A stretch of DNA of 64,000 nucleotides, from positions 5,704,001 through 5,768,000 of the forward strand of contig NZ_CP109496.1 of the NCBI RefSeq assembly GCF_036231355.1, read 5' to 3'. Position 1 is the stretch's first letter. Each line of letters opens with the position of its first letter. Of this stretch, positions 43,441-51,389 are shown piece by piece. The stretch is from Streptomyces sp. NBC_01431 (GTDB taxonomy: Bacteria; Actinomycetota; Actinomycetes; Streptomycetales; Streptomycetaceae). Made by a program: the position numbers and the translations under genes. Below the pieces are notes generated by a model. The model made no database searches. It had not been told where the DNA came from and worked only from the letters and a program-made list of their open reading frames with translations.

Positions 43441-43510
43441 ATTCCTTGATCGGAATTCCTTGATCCGAATCGCTGTTTCTTGGTCCGGATCGCTTGGTCC
43501 GGATCGTTGG
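43441..43510. repeat. Short tandem repeat after rnpB
   Basis: About five degenerate copies of a 13-16-base unit of the form TTGGTCCGGATCGC (43446, 43459, 43480, 43494 and nearby). The purpose is unknown; it lies between two terminators. Confidence 0.6.
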
Positions 43511-43558
43511 TGGGGAGATTTCGGGGAGCCCCCCGGCCGTTCGCGCGCGCCCGGAGAT

Positions 43559-43597
43559 GGGCCCCGTACGCCGCTGGTTCGGCGGCGTACGGGGCCC
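43559..43597. terminator. Strong terminator after phosphoesterase gene
   Basis: A perfect 16-bp stem (GGGCCCCGTACGCCGC with its complement) surrounds a 7-base loop. It lies 34 bases past the phosphoesterase stop on the minus strand and also closes the rnpB side. Confidence 0.85.
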
Positions 43598-43630
43598 TTG
43601 GCCTTGAGGTCTCTTGGGGGCTCTTGCGGT

Positions 43631-45202
43631 CTACTTCCAGGTGTCGTTCACCGTGGCGGCGTAGCGGTCGTTGTTGGTCAGCGGGGTCAGACCGAGCGCG
43701 TTGTCGACGGTGCGCAGCAGGCCGTACTGGTCGGTGCGCTGGCTGGACTGGTAGCCGGTCTTCACCGAGTTCTGAGAGCCCACCAGGATGGTGGGTACGC
43801 GGTTGGGGTAGCCGGGGCCGAACGCCTTGGTCGCTCCTTCGTCCCAGGTGAGGACGAGCAGGGAGCGCTGCTGGGTCCAGGCCGGCGAGTTGAAGATGGT
43901 CGGCAGCGTCGCCTTCAGGTAGTTGTCACCCGCGGTGATCCCGCAGCCCTCCATGTCGTTGCAGCCGTCCGCGGCGAACCACACGAAGTTGGGTGTGCCG
44001 GCAGTGGACTTGAGGTCTTCGACCATGCTGGTCTGCGGCTGGAAGTGCGCCTGGCAGTAGGCGTTGTCCGTCTTCATGTCCTTGAAGTAGTAGAACGGCG
44101 TGTCGTCCGGCGAGTAGTTGCCGCTGCTCTGGGTGTAGCAGTTGCTCGGCATGTTCTGGACGTAGGACTTCCAGGTCTTGCCCGCGGCCTCGACGCTGTT
44201 GCCCAGGTGGGGTGCGTCGATCGTCGTGGTGCCGACGGAGTTGTCGGTCAGCCCGTACAGGCCGCCCGCGGCCAGCGCCACGTAGTTCGGGTCGCTGGGG
44301 TGGGTCGTGGCGTACGACTGCGAGAGCACCGAGTTCGCGCTCGCGAGGCTGTTGATGTACGGCGCCTGCGAGGTGTTGCCGATGATGTTCTCGTAGTTCT
44401 CGTTCTCCATGTAGACGACGAAGACGTGGTCGTACCCGGGCACGGAGGACGGCGGTGCGGTGAGAGCGGGGGTCGGCACGGCGGCCGACAGAGTGAGGGA
44501 GAGGTCGTCGGCGTAGCCGTCGGTGGTGCTGCCCGCGGACCACGTGAAGGCGAGCGCGACCTTGATGGAGCGGGTACCGACGGGCAGGGTGCCGGTGCCG
44601 GTCTTCTGGAGGAACTCCGTGGTGTTGCCGCGGTTGGTGTTGGTCACCGGGCCGAGAGCGGTGCTGCCGAGGGTGTTGCCGCCGCTGTCGAGGAAGGTGC
44701 CGCTCAGCGCGACGCGGTCGTTCTGTGAGGCGTAACCGCCGAGCCAGCCCGACAGGTTGTAGCCGACGCCGCCCGCGTCGATCGCCGAGGCGGCCGACGA
44801 GACGTCGACGCTCTGGCTCAGCGCGGAATTGCCGGTCGCTCCGCCGGCGAAGAACGCCTTGCCCCGGGTGGGCGATCCGGGGGTGGCGGTGGTGGGGTAG
44901 CCGCCGGCGGCTCCGTAACAGACCGCGTTGGGCTCGCCGCCGGTGATGGTCCAGCCGGGCATGGTCATGCCGTCGAGCCCGTTGGGCGAACAGATGGCGG
45001 CCGACTCGCCGCCCGGGTCGACCAGCAGATTGCCGCTGGCGGCCGGAGCGGCGGTCGTGCGGTTCAGGGCCGAGGGCGCGGAGGCCTGGTCGGCGTACGC
45101 CGGTGCGGTGACCGTGGCGAAGCCCGCCACGCTGAGCAGCACGGCCGACAGAACAAGGACCCGGCCACGACGAAGCCTCGGTCTCGGGGTACGCAGATGC
45201 AT
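43631..45202 (-). CDS. Secreted phosphoesterase / acid-phosphatase-like protein
   Basis: 523 residues from the ATG at 45202, with AGGAGAG upstream. A cleavable signal peptide (RRGRVLVLSAVLLSVAGFATVTAPAYA) is followed by a beta-sandwich-like domain (about 55-240, NLLVDPGGES...WSAGSTTDGYADDLSLTL). The catalytic phosphoesterase domain begins YDHVFVVYMENENYENII, with HLGNSVEAAGKTW, WFAADGCNDMEGC and VLTWDEGAT supplying metal and substrate residues of the phospholipase C/AcpA superfamily. It is extracellular and probably releases phosphate from organic esters. A palindrome upstream is shared with the divergent GntR gene. Confidence 0.9.
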   Translation of the reverse strand: MHLRTPRPRLRRGRVLVLSAVLLSVAGFATVTAPAYADQASAPSALNRTTAAPAASGNLLVDPGGESAAICSPNGLDGMTMPGWTITGGEPNAVCYGAAGGYPTTATPGSPTRGKAFFAGGATGNSALSQSVDVSSAASAIDAGGVGYNLSGWLGGYASQNDRVALSGTFLDSGGNTLGSTALGPVTNTNRGNTTEFLQKTGTGTLPVGTRSIKVALAFTWSAGSTTDGYADDLSLTLSAAVPTPALTAPPSSVPGYDHVFVVYMENENYENIIGNTSQAPYINSLASANSVLSQSYATTHPSDPNYVALAAGGLYGLTDNSVGTTTIDAPHLGNSVEAAGKTWKSYVQNMPSNCYTQSSGNYSPDDTPFYYFKDMKTDNAYCQAHFQPQTSMVEDLKSTAGTPNFVWFAADGCNDMEGCGITAGDNYLKATLPTIFNSPAWTQQRSLLVLTWDEGATKAFGPGYPNRVPTILVGSQNSVKTGYQSSQRTDQYGLLRTVDNALGLTPLTNNDRYAATVNDTWK

Positions 45203-45244
45203 TGCTCTCTCCTGACGCGATGGGGGGAGGCGCTGTCCGAGCAA

Positions 45245-45258
45245 TTGGGCTAGCCCAA
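45245..45258. promoter_or_regulatory. Perfect palindrome between phosphoesterase and gntR
   Basis: TTGGGCTAGCCCAA has a central CTAG like HutC/DasR-type operators (GGTCTAGACC form). It lies 43 bases before the phosphoesterase start and 111 before gntR, and is the probable binding site of the adjacent GntR protein. Confidence 0.55.
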
Positions 45259-45368
45259 ACAAGGTAAGGGTGGTCGCGGTGAACGGCCCCCAATGAACGG
45301 GGAGTTGCTCGGCAGGCGACGAGCAGGCGAACGGCGGCTCCCGGCGCGCTTCGACTAGGCTCGGACGG

Positions 45369-46076
45369 GTGAAAGAAGCGGTCGGCCTGCCCAAGTACTT
45401 CCAGGTGAAGATGCGGGTCACGGCCCTGCTCGGCGGGCTGGGCCAAGGCACGGTCCTGCCCACCGAGCGAGAACTCGCGGAACGGTTCGCCGTCTCGCGC
45501 ACCACCGTTCGGCTGGCCATCAGGGAACTGCGCCTCGAAGGACGGGTGGAACGACGCGGACGCTCCACCGTCGTCGCCGGACCCAAACTGGTGCAGCCAC
45601 TCCAACTGGCCAGCTACACCGAGGGAGTTCGCCAACAGGGCCTCGAACCGGGCCGCCAGGTCGTGGCCTTCGAGGAGGTACCGGCTGACGATCTGGTGGC
45701 CACCGGGCTCGCCATCGGGTCCGGCTCCGCCGTTCTGCGCCTGGAGCGGCTGCTGCTCGCGGACGGCGTTCGGGTCGGCCTGGAATGCACCCACCTGCCG
45801 GTGGACCGGTTCCCCACCCTGCTCGCCGAGTTCGACCCCGCCACCTCCCTCTACCGCTACCTGGCCGCGACCGGCGTGCTGCTCGCCGAGGCCGACGAAC
45901 GCATCGAGACGGTGCTGGCGTCCCCGCGCGAGACGCGGCTGATCGGCACGAGCCCCGCGCTGCCGATGCTGCTCATGAACCGCGTCACCAAGGACGCGCA
46001 CGGCACGCCTGTCGAGTGCGTACGCTCGCTCTTCCGCGGCGACCGGTTCAGCTTCACGGCCCGCCTTACGCCGTGA
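45369..46076 (+). CDS. GntR/HutC-family transcriptional regulator (UTRA domain)
   Basis: 235 residues from the GTG at 45369. The winged helix-turn-helix is LPTERELAERFAVSRTTVRLAIRELRLEGRVERRGRSTVV (about residues 30-69). The UTRA effector domain follows, with LERLLLADGVRVGLECTHLP and the end GTPVECVRSLFRGDRFSFTARL. UTRA domains bind small sugars, phosphosugars or amino acids. It is divergent from the phosphoesterase and is its likely regulator. The last 36 bases of this gene are the first unit of a 41-bp tandem array that runs on past the stop codon. Confidence 0.9.
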   Translation: MKEAVGLPKYFQVKMRVTALLGGLGQGTVLPTERELAERFAVSRTTVRLAIRELRLEGRVERRGRSTVVAGPKLVQPLQLASYTEGVRQQGLEPGRQVVAFEEVPADDLVATGLAIGSGSAVLRLERLLLADGVRVGLECTHLPVDRFPTLLAEFDPATSLYRYLAATGVLLAEADERIETVLASPRETRLIGTSPALPMLLMNRVTKDAHGTPVECVRSLFRGDRFSFTARLTP

Positions 46077-46286
46077 GTCGCGACCGGTTCGGTTTCGTGG
46101 CGGCCCTTGCGTCCTGGGCGGTGACCGGTTCGGTTTCGTGGTGGGCCTTGCGTCCTGGGCGGTGACCGGTTCGGTTTCGTGGTGGGCCTTGCGTCCTGGG
46201 CGGTGACCGGTTCGGTTTCGTGGTGGGCCTTGCGCCCTGAGCCACGACTGGCTCGGTTTCATGGGCGGGCCTTACGCCCCGGGTCG
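46041..46286 (+). repeat. Six-copy 41-bp tandem array seeded by the gntR 3' end
   Basis: Units begin at 46041, 46082, 46123, 46164, 46205 and 46246, exactly 41 bases apart, each starting GACYGGYTCRG. Unit 1 is the end of the GntR coding sequence (DRFSFTARLTP-stop). Units 3 and 4 are almost identical; units 1 and 6 are the most diverged. Confidence 0.92.
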
Positions 46287-46495
46287 CGCCGGGGCGCCTC
46301 GCTGCCCGGCTCTGGGCATGAGCCACCTGCCGCATCACCGTACGCAACCATGCGGTCATCGTCCGTGTGGCGGAAAGCCGACGGCGGTCGTAGCGTGATC
46401 TGCGGTACTGAGGCGGAAGCCCGCGCCGCCCGTCGCGGCGGGGCACCCTCTCAAGTGCCGCACAGTCGGACTCGGGGAACACGAGGTGATAAGCC

Positions 46496-46690
46496 GTGCC
46501 CTCACTGCACTTTCCCGTGATGCTGGCGCTCGCAGCGGGCGCCTTCTTCCTCTGCCGCAAAGGCGGCACCAAGCTCTCCCACGCGCTCATCTGCGCCGGG
46601 TTCGGTTTCTATCTCGCCGATACGGCGGTCGCCCCCTCGCTGCACAGCGCGCTCAACTCCGTCACCGGCATGCTCGGGCAGCTTGGCTGA
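46496..46690 (+). CDS. Small two-helix membrane protein
   Basis: 64 residues from the GTG at 46496 (GAGGTGA upstream). Two hydrophobic segments (LHFPVMLALAAGAFFLC and LSHALICAGFGFYLADTAVA) flank a short RKGGTK loop, and the tail is amphipathic (PSLHSALNSVTGMLGQLG). Codon usage fits the genome and the helices are well formed. I do not recognise a family with confidence; similar small proteins occur in Streptomyces mobile and conjugative elements, but no other such gene is here. Confidence 0.65.
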   Translation: MPSLHFPVMLALAAGAFFLCRKGGTKLSHALICAGFGFYLADTAVAPSLHSALNSVTGMLGQLG

Positions 46691-46880
46691 GCACGCCGGG
46701 GGCGCCCGGCGCCCCGTCCGGTGGCTCCTCCTGGGCGGCTGCCTGGTCGCCGTACGGACGGGCTGCGCGGACCGGGAGGGGCTGCACCGCGACGGCGCGG
46801 CGACGAGAGTGGGCCGCGGGGCTGTGCCACAGTGCGGCGCCGCCGTCCGCGGCCGACGGACGCCACGTCCCGCGCAGCGC

Positions 46881-47213
46881 TCAGTCGCTGCTGAGCGAAC
46901 GCGCGGCCACCCCCTTCAGATGCGCGTCGAAGACACGGGCCGCATCCGGGGTGAGGGTGGTCAGGGCGACCATCGCGGTGACGATGACGTCGCACAGTTC
47001 GGACTGGACGTCCTGCCAGCTGTGCGAGACGCCCTTGCGGGGGTTCTGGCCGGTGGCGCCGATGACGGCCTCGGCGACCTCGCCCACCTCCTCCGACAGC
47101 TTCAGCATCCGCAGCAGCGTCTGCTGCTCGGGTGACACCGGGCTCTGCTCGGTGAGCCAGGCGTGCAGGGCGGTGACGGTGGGCCAGGGGGAGTTCCAGG
47201 TGGAGTCGTCCAT
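46881..47213 (-). CDS. MazG-like nucleotide pyrophosphohydrolase
   Basis: 110 residues from the ATG at 47213. The all-alpha NTP-PPase motif is visible as KLSEEVGEVAEAVIG (E-E-x-x-E) and ELCDVIVTAMVAL (E-x-x-D), the magnesium-binding residues of the MazG/dCTPase superfamily. Such enzymes hydrolyse non-canonical NTPs to NMP and pyrophosphate. It diverges from the NTF2-like gene at 47325. Confidence 0.85.
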   Translation of the reverse strand: MDDSTWNSPWPTVTALHAWLTEQSPVSPEQQTLLRMLKLSEEVGEVAEAVIGATGQNPRKGVSHSWQDVQSELCDVIVTAMVALTTLTPDAARVFDAHLKGVAARSLSSD

Positions 47214-47324
47214 GTGCCCCACGGTGTCATCACCCGGCCCCGCACGGGTGGCGAGGGCCGCCGGGCTGCGGTGTCGTGGGGGGAATCGTTCCGTACGACA
47301 CCTCCGGACTGATCGGGAGAGACC

Positions 47325-47648
47325 GTGACCATCGCCCTCGACAAGCTGACCGACCCAGCCGTACGGGCCTTCGTCGGCGCGCTCAACGCCGGTGACCGCC
47401 AGGCGTTCACCGCCACTCTCACGCCCGGCGCCACCATGTCGGACGACGGTGCGGACCGCGACGCCGCCGACTGGACCGAGCGCGAGATCTTCTCGTCGGG
47501 CGGTCACATGGACATCGAGAAGCAGACGCACGACGGACTCGGCCTGGTCGCCAACTACCGCAACGACACCTGGGGCGAGATGCGCACCGCTTGGCGCTTC
47601 ACCGTCGACGGCGGAAAGGTCAGCCGCTTCGAGACCGGCCAGGCCTGA
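47325..47648 (+). CDS. NTF2/SnoaL-like small protein
   Basis: 107 residues from the GTG at 47325 behind GGGAGAG. The cone-shaped NTF2 fold is suggested by FVGALNAGDRQAFTATLTPGATMSDDG, then TEREIF, and closing strands TAWRFTVDGGKVSRFETGQ. Members are ligand-binding proteins or isomerases; no catalytic residues can be assigned. Degenerate copies of its 3' end follow the stop codon. Confidence 0.8.
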   Translation: MTIALDKLTDPAVRAFVGALNAGDRQAFTATLTPGATMSDDGADRDAADWTEREIFSSGGHMDIEKQTHDGLGLVANYRNDTWGEMRTAWRFTVDGGKVSRFETGQA

Positions 47649-47765
47649 CCCTGCGGGTGCTGGCTCCGGTGGGAAAGCTAGCCGTTTCGAGCGGGGGCGG
47701 GCGTGATTGCCGGTCCAGGTCCCGGTTCGCGGTGGGGAGGTCGGGCGCTTCGAGCCGGGGCAGGG
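47610..47765 (+). repeat. Degenerate copies of the NTF2-like gene 3' end
   Basis: The gene end GGAAAGGTCAGCCGCTTCGAG (47613) is echoed by GGAAAGCTAGCCGTTTCGAG (47672) and GGGGAGGTCGGGCGCTTCGAG (47734), roughly 58 and 63 bases apart. Both extra copies lie downstream of the stop. The gap 47649-47846 holds no gene. Confidence 0.7.
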
Positions 47766-47792
47766 CCTGAGCTTCGGCCCCGGCCCCGGGCC

Positions 47793-47870
47793 ACGTTGGG
47801 ATGTGGGCCCCGGTCCGCCGGGTCACGCGGGGATGCGGACCCCCGGTCACGCCGGGATGCGCGCCCCGGT
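47793..47870. repeat. Tandem copies of the phzF 3' end
   Basis: GGTCACGC(C/G)GGGATGCG, which on the minus strand is the end of the PhzF gene, occurs at 47845 (in the gene) and 47821 (downstream), with a third looser copy near 47795. The period is about 24-26 bases. Confidence 0.65.
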
Positions 47871-48725
47871 GCCGCTCACCCGCACGCGGGCGTCGCCGGC
47901 GTGCAGGGTCACCGTGAGCACACCGGGGCGGCCCAGGTCCTCGCCCTGATGGAGCGTCAGCTCCGACTCCTCGGCGACCAGGCCCAACTCCCGTGCGTAC
48001 GCCCCGAACGCGGCGGCCGCGGCGCCCGTCGCCGGGTCCTCCACCACCCCGCCGACCGGGAACGGGTCACGCACGTGGAAGACCAACTCCGAGGCGCGCC
48101 ACACCAGTTGGACGGTGGTGAGGTCGAGCCGGTGCATCAGCGCCGCGAGTCGGTCGAAGTCGTACGAGAGGTCGGCGAGGCGCTCCCGTGTGCCGGCGGC
48201 CAGCACGAGGTGGCGGGCCCCGGCGAAGGCGATGCCGGGTGCGATCGCAGGGTCGAGCGCCTCGGCCGGCCAGTCCAGGGCCGCCAGCGCCTCGGCGAGA
48301 TCCTTGTCCTCGACCGCTTCGGAGTGCGGCTCGACGCTGGTCAGGGTGGCGCGCAGACCGCCCGTCGCCGGGTCCTCGGCGACGGTCACCGGGACCGTAC
48401 CGGCGGCCGTCGCGAACGTCAGCTCCCCGGTGCCGATCCGCTCGCCCAGCGCGATCGCGGTCGCCACGGTGGCGTGCCCGCAGAACGGAACCTCCGCCTT
48501 CGGGCTGAAGTACCGCAGCGTGAACGCCCGTCCGGGCTCCCCGAGCCCCTCCGGCGGGGGCGTCAGGAACGCCGACTCGCTGTATCCGAGGCGCGCGGCG
48601 ATCGCCAGCATCGCGCTGTCGTCGAGCCCGGACGCGTCCAGGACGACCCCGGCGGGGTTGCCCCCGGCGGGATCGCTGGAGAACGCGGTGTAGTGAAGGA
48701 CCTCGGTCTGCACATCAATGGTCAT
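47847..48725 (-). CDS. PhzF-family isomerase-like protein
   Basis: 292 residues from the ATG at 48725 (GGGGTGACC upstream). It has the two-lobed diaminopimelate-epimerase fold markers: the N-lobe FSSDPAGGNPAGVVL, ESAFLTP with the conserved Glu, FCGHATVATA, and the C-lobe GVVEDPATGAAAAAFGAY. PhzF proteins isomerise small metabolites by proton shift; the conserved E and GHA and DPATG loops are intact, so it is probably active. No phenazine genes are near. A second, shorter PhzF protein is at 59661. Confidence 0.9.
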   Translation of the reverse strand: MTIDVQTEVLHYTAFSSDPAGGNPAGVVLDASGLDDSAMLAIAARLGYSESAFLTPPPEGLGEPGRAFTLRYFSPKAEVPFCGHATVATAIALGERIGTGELTFATAAGTVPVTVAEDPATGGLRATLTSVEPHSEAVEDKDLAEALAALDWPAEALDPAIAPGIAFAGARHLVLAAGTRERLADLSYDFDRLAALMHRLDLTTVQLVWRASELVFHVRDPFPVGGVVEDPATGAAAAAFGAYARELGLVAEESELTLHQGEDLGRPGVLTVTLHAGDARVRVSGTGARIPA

Positions 48726-48799
48726 GGTCACCCCAACTCCACTGCTGGAGCGGCTATTCCAGGCCGCCGGCCACGGTCGCGCGCGAGCCGGGGGACAGC

Positions 48800-49020
48800 G
48801 AATCCAGCCCCGGCGGCCCACCCCGGCGGCCCACCCTGGCGGCCCCGCCGGCGGCTCACCCGGCGGCCCTACTCGGCGCCGTCGCCCAGAGGCCCTACTC
48901 GGCGGCTTCACCTGGCGGCCCACTTGGCGGCCTATCCCGGCGGCCCCATTCGGCGGCGCCCCCCTGGCGACTCCGCCCGGCGGCCCATCCCGGCGCCCCA
49001 TCCCGGCGGCCCCGCCGGGC
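48800..49020. repeat. Degenerate GGCGGCCC repeat array
   Basis: About 15 copies of a 12-17-base unit of the form CCCGGCGGCCCA(T/C) fill the 301-base gap between the PhzF start and the SDR stop. The units vary in length and are not multiples of three. No gene is visible in the gap. Confidence 0.8.
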
Positions 49021-49026
49021 GCGGCC

Positions 49027-49788
49027 TCAGCCCCGTCCGATGTACGGCATCGCCGTCGCCAGCACCGTGGCGAACTGGATGTTCGCCTCCAGCGGCAGCT
49101 CGGCCATGTGCAGCACCGTCCGCGCCACGTCCTGCGCATCCATCACGGGCTCCACCGCCAACTCCCCATTGGCCTGCGGGATTCCGGTCTGCATGCGCTG
49201 CGTCATCTCCGTCGCCGCGTTGCCGATGTCGATCTGCCCCACCGCGATCCGGTAGGGCCGTCCGTCCAGGGACAGCGACTTGGTCAGCCCGGTCATGGCG
49301 TGCTTCGTGGCGGTGTAGGCCACCGAGTTCGGCCGCGGGGCGTGCGCCGAGATCGACCCGTTGTTGATGATCCGGCCGCCCTGCGGGGACTGTTCCTTCA
49401 TCGCCCGGAACGCCGCCTGCGCACACAGGAACGCCCCGTTCAGATTCACCTCGACCACCGCGCGCCACGCTTCGTACGACAGGTCCTCCACGGGCACCCC
49501 GCCGGGCCCGAACGTCCCGGCGTTGTTGAACAGCAGGTCCACCCGGCCGTGCGCCGCCCGCGCCGCGCCGAACAGCGCGCCGACCTCCTCCGGCGAGGTC
49601 ACGTCCGTACGGAAGCACAGCACCTCGGCGTCCGGGCCGGCCAGCGCAGCGGTCTCCTCAAGGGCCTCGGCGCGGCGTCCGGCCAGGGTCACCGACCAGC
49701 CCGCCCCGGCCAGCACCAGCGCCACGGAACGGCCGATGCCGGACCCGGCACCGGTCACGACGGCAGACTTCTGCGAGGTCACGTCCAT
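49027..49788 (-). CDS. Short-chain dehydrogenase/reductase
   Basis: 253 residues from the ATG at 49788. Classical SDR motifs: TGAGSGIGRSVAL for the cofactor, NNAGTF, NNGSISA with the catalytic Ser, and YTATKHA with Tyr and Lys. An arginine pair after strand 2 (GRRAEALEE) suggests NADP(H). The substrate is unknown; the neighbouring genes give no pathway. Confidence 0.9.
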   Translation of the reverse strand: MDVTSQKSAVVTGAGSGIGRSVALVLAGAGWSVTLAGRRAEALEETAALAGPDAEVLCFRTDVTSPEEVGALFGAARAAHGRVDLLFNNAGTFGPGGVPVEDLSYEAWRAVVEVNLNGAFLCAQAAFRAMKEQSPQGGRIINNGSISAHAPRPNSVAYTATKHAMTGLTKSLSLDGRPYRIAVGQIDIGNAATEMTQRMQTGIPQANGELAVEPVMDAQDVARTVLHMAELPLEANIQFATVLATAMPYIGRG

Positions 49789-50042
49789 GAGCCCGGAGCG
49801 TACGGGAGAGAGGCCCCCGCGAAACCGCCCGTCCGCCATATGGGAGCCGCGTACCGGCACGGCCGGGCGGGCCGGGTGGCCCGGGTGTGGGTAGCGCCCG
49901 TGCGCCACTGTGGCCCGACCGCGGCTAGCCCCCGCGCGCTGGATGTGACCGGTGCCTCCATTCCGGGCCGTCCCGAGTGGTCCCCACAGCCGGGGCGGGC
50001 TGAGAGCATGGTTGTTCGATTCCACCTTCAGGAGAGAAAACG

Positions 50043-51380
50043 ATGCCGGAGCGCGGGGGCCAGGACACCCAGGGCCACATATCGACCAGGGCGGCTACCG
50101 AGGCCGTCCCCGGTGGCGTCGCCGTTCGCCGCACCGGCCTTCTGGTCACCCTGGTGCTCGGCGGACTCAGCGCGCTTCCCCCGCTCTCCATGGACATGTA
50201 CCTCCCGGCGCTGCCCGAGGTCACCGAGGAGCTGCGCTCGCCCGCCGCGACCGTTCAGCTCACCCTCACGGCCTGCCTCGCCGGCATGGCGCTCGGCCAG
50301 CTCGTCGTCGGGCCGATGAGCGACAAGTGGGGACGCCGCCGCCCCCTGCTCATCGGCATGGTCGTGTACGTCGTCGCGACCGCGGTCTGCGCGTTCGCTC
50401 CCGACGTCCAACTGCTCGTCGCCTTCCGCCTGTTGCAGGGCCTGGCCGGGGCCGCCGGCATCGTGATCGCCCGCGCCGTGGTGCGCGATCTGTACGACGG
50501 GGTGGAGATGGCGCGCTTCTTCTCCACCCTGATGTTGATCTCCGGCGTCGCCCCCGTGGTGGCGCCGCTGATCGGCGGGCAGGTGCTGCGCCTGACCGAC
50601 TGGCGCGGCGTCTTCGCCGTACTGACCGTGATCGGTGTGCTCCTGACCGCGGTGGTCTGGAAGTGGCTGCACGAGACACTGCCGGTGGACCGGCGGCACC
50701 CGGGCGGTGTCGGCGAGGCCCTGCGGACCATGGGCGGCCTGCTCAGGGACCGGGTCTTCACCGGCTACATGCTCGCGGGCGGTCTGGCCTTCGCCGCCCT
50801 GTTCGCCTACATCTCGGCCTCCCCGTACGTCGTGCAGGAGATCTACGGCGCCTCCCCGCAGACCTTCTCCCTGCTGTTCGGACTGAACTCCGTCGGCCTG
50901 GTCGCCGTCGGCCAGATCAACGGCAAGCTCCTCATAGGCCGGGTCAGCCTGGACAAGGCGCTCGGTTTCGGTCTGGTCGTCATCATCCTGGCGGCGACGG
51001 CGCTGCTCCTCATGACCTCCGGGGTGTTCGGCCACGTCGGGCTCGCGCCGGTCGCGGCCGGTCTTTTCGTGCTGATGTCCGCGATGGGTCTGGCCATGCC
51101 GAACACCAACGCCCAGGCCCTGATGCGCACCCCGAACGCCGCCGGCTCCGCGTCCGCCCTGCTCGGCACCTCCTCCTTCCTGATCGGCGCGATCGCCTCG
51201 CCGCTGGTCGGCATCGCGGGAGAGGCGACCGCCGTGCCCATGGCGGTCGTCCAGCTCGCATCGGCCGTCGCGGCCCTGCTCTGCTTCCTGCTGCTGTGCC
51301 GGCCCTGGCAGCGCAAGACGGACCCCCTCACCTCGGACCCCCTCACCTCGGCGTCCCTCGCCGGGGCGCCGCAAAAGTAG
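50043..51380 (+). CDS. MFS exporter, Bcr/CflA family
   Basis: 445 residues from the ATG at 50043, with AGGAGAG upstream. It has 12 probable membrane helices. The Bcr/CflA signature LPPLSMDMYLPALPEV is in helix 1, and motif A is GPMSDKWGRRRPL. Members export drugs such as bicyclomycin, chloramphenicol or sulfonamides. A short C-terminal direct repeat (DPLTSDPLTS) is encoded by an imperfect DNA duplication near 51325. Confidence 0.9.
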   Translation: MPERGGQDTQGHISTRAATEAVPGGVAVRRTGLLVTLVLGGLSALPPLSMDMYLPALPEVTEELRSPAATVQLTLTACLAGMALGQLVVGPMSDKWGRRRPLLIGMVVYVVATAVCAFAPDVQLLVAFRLLQGLAGAAGIVIARAVVRDLYDGVEMARFFSTLMLISGVAPVVAPLIGGQVLRLTDWRGVFAVLTVIGVLLTAVVWKWLHETLPVDRRHPGGVGEALRTMGGLLRDRVFTGYMLAGGLAFAALFAYISASPYVVQEIYGASPQTFSLLFGLNSVGLVAVGQINGKLLIGRVSLDKALGFGLVVIILAATALLLMTSGVFGHVGLAPVAAGLFVLMSAMGLAMPNTNAQALMRTPNAAGSASALLGTSSFLIGAIASPLVGIAGEATAVPMAVVQLASAVAALLCFLLLCRPWQRKTDPLTSDPLTSASLAGAPQK

Positions 51381-51389
51381 ACTCGCCCG

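Noticed and set aside
45279..45300. Possible PHO box (GTTCA direct repeats) before the secreted phosphoesterase
   Set aside because: The two GTTCA units are 14 bases apart, not the 11-base period of PhoP direct repeats, and the second unit is imperfect.
43926..46262. A 778-codon minus-strand frame covering the phosphoesterase and gntR regions
   Set aside because: It is frame-shifted relative to the phosphoesterase signal peptide and catalytic motifs, and its first part is the translated 41-bp repeat (RKAHHETEPVTAQD).
46041..46286. CRISPR-like array of regularly spaced repeats
   Set aside because: Units are contiguous and imperfect without unique spacers, and no cas gene is present.
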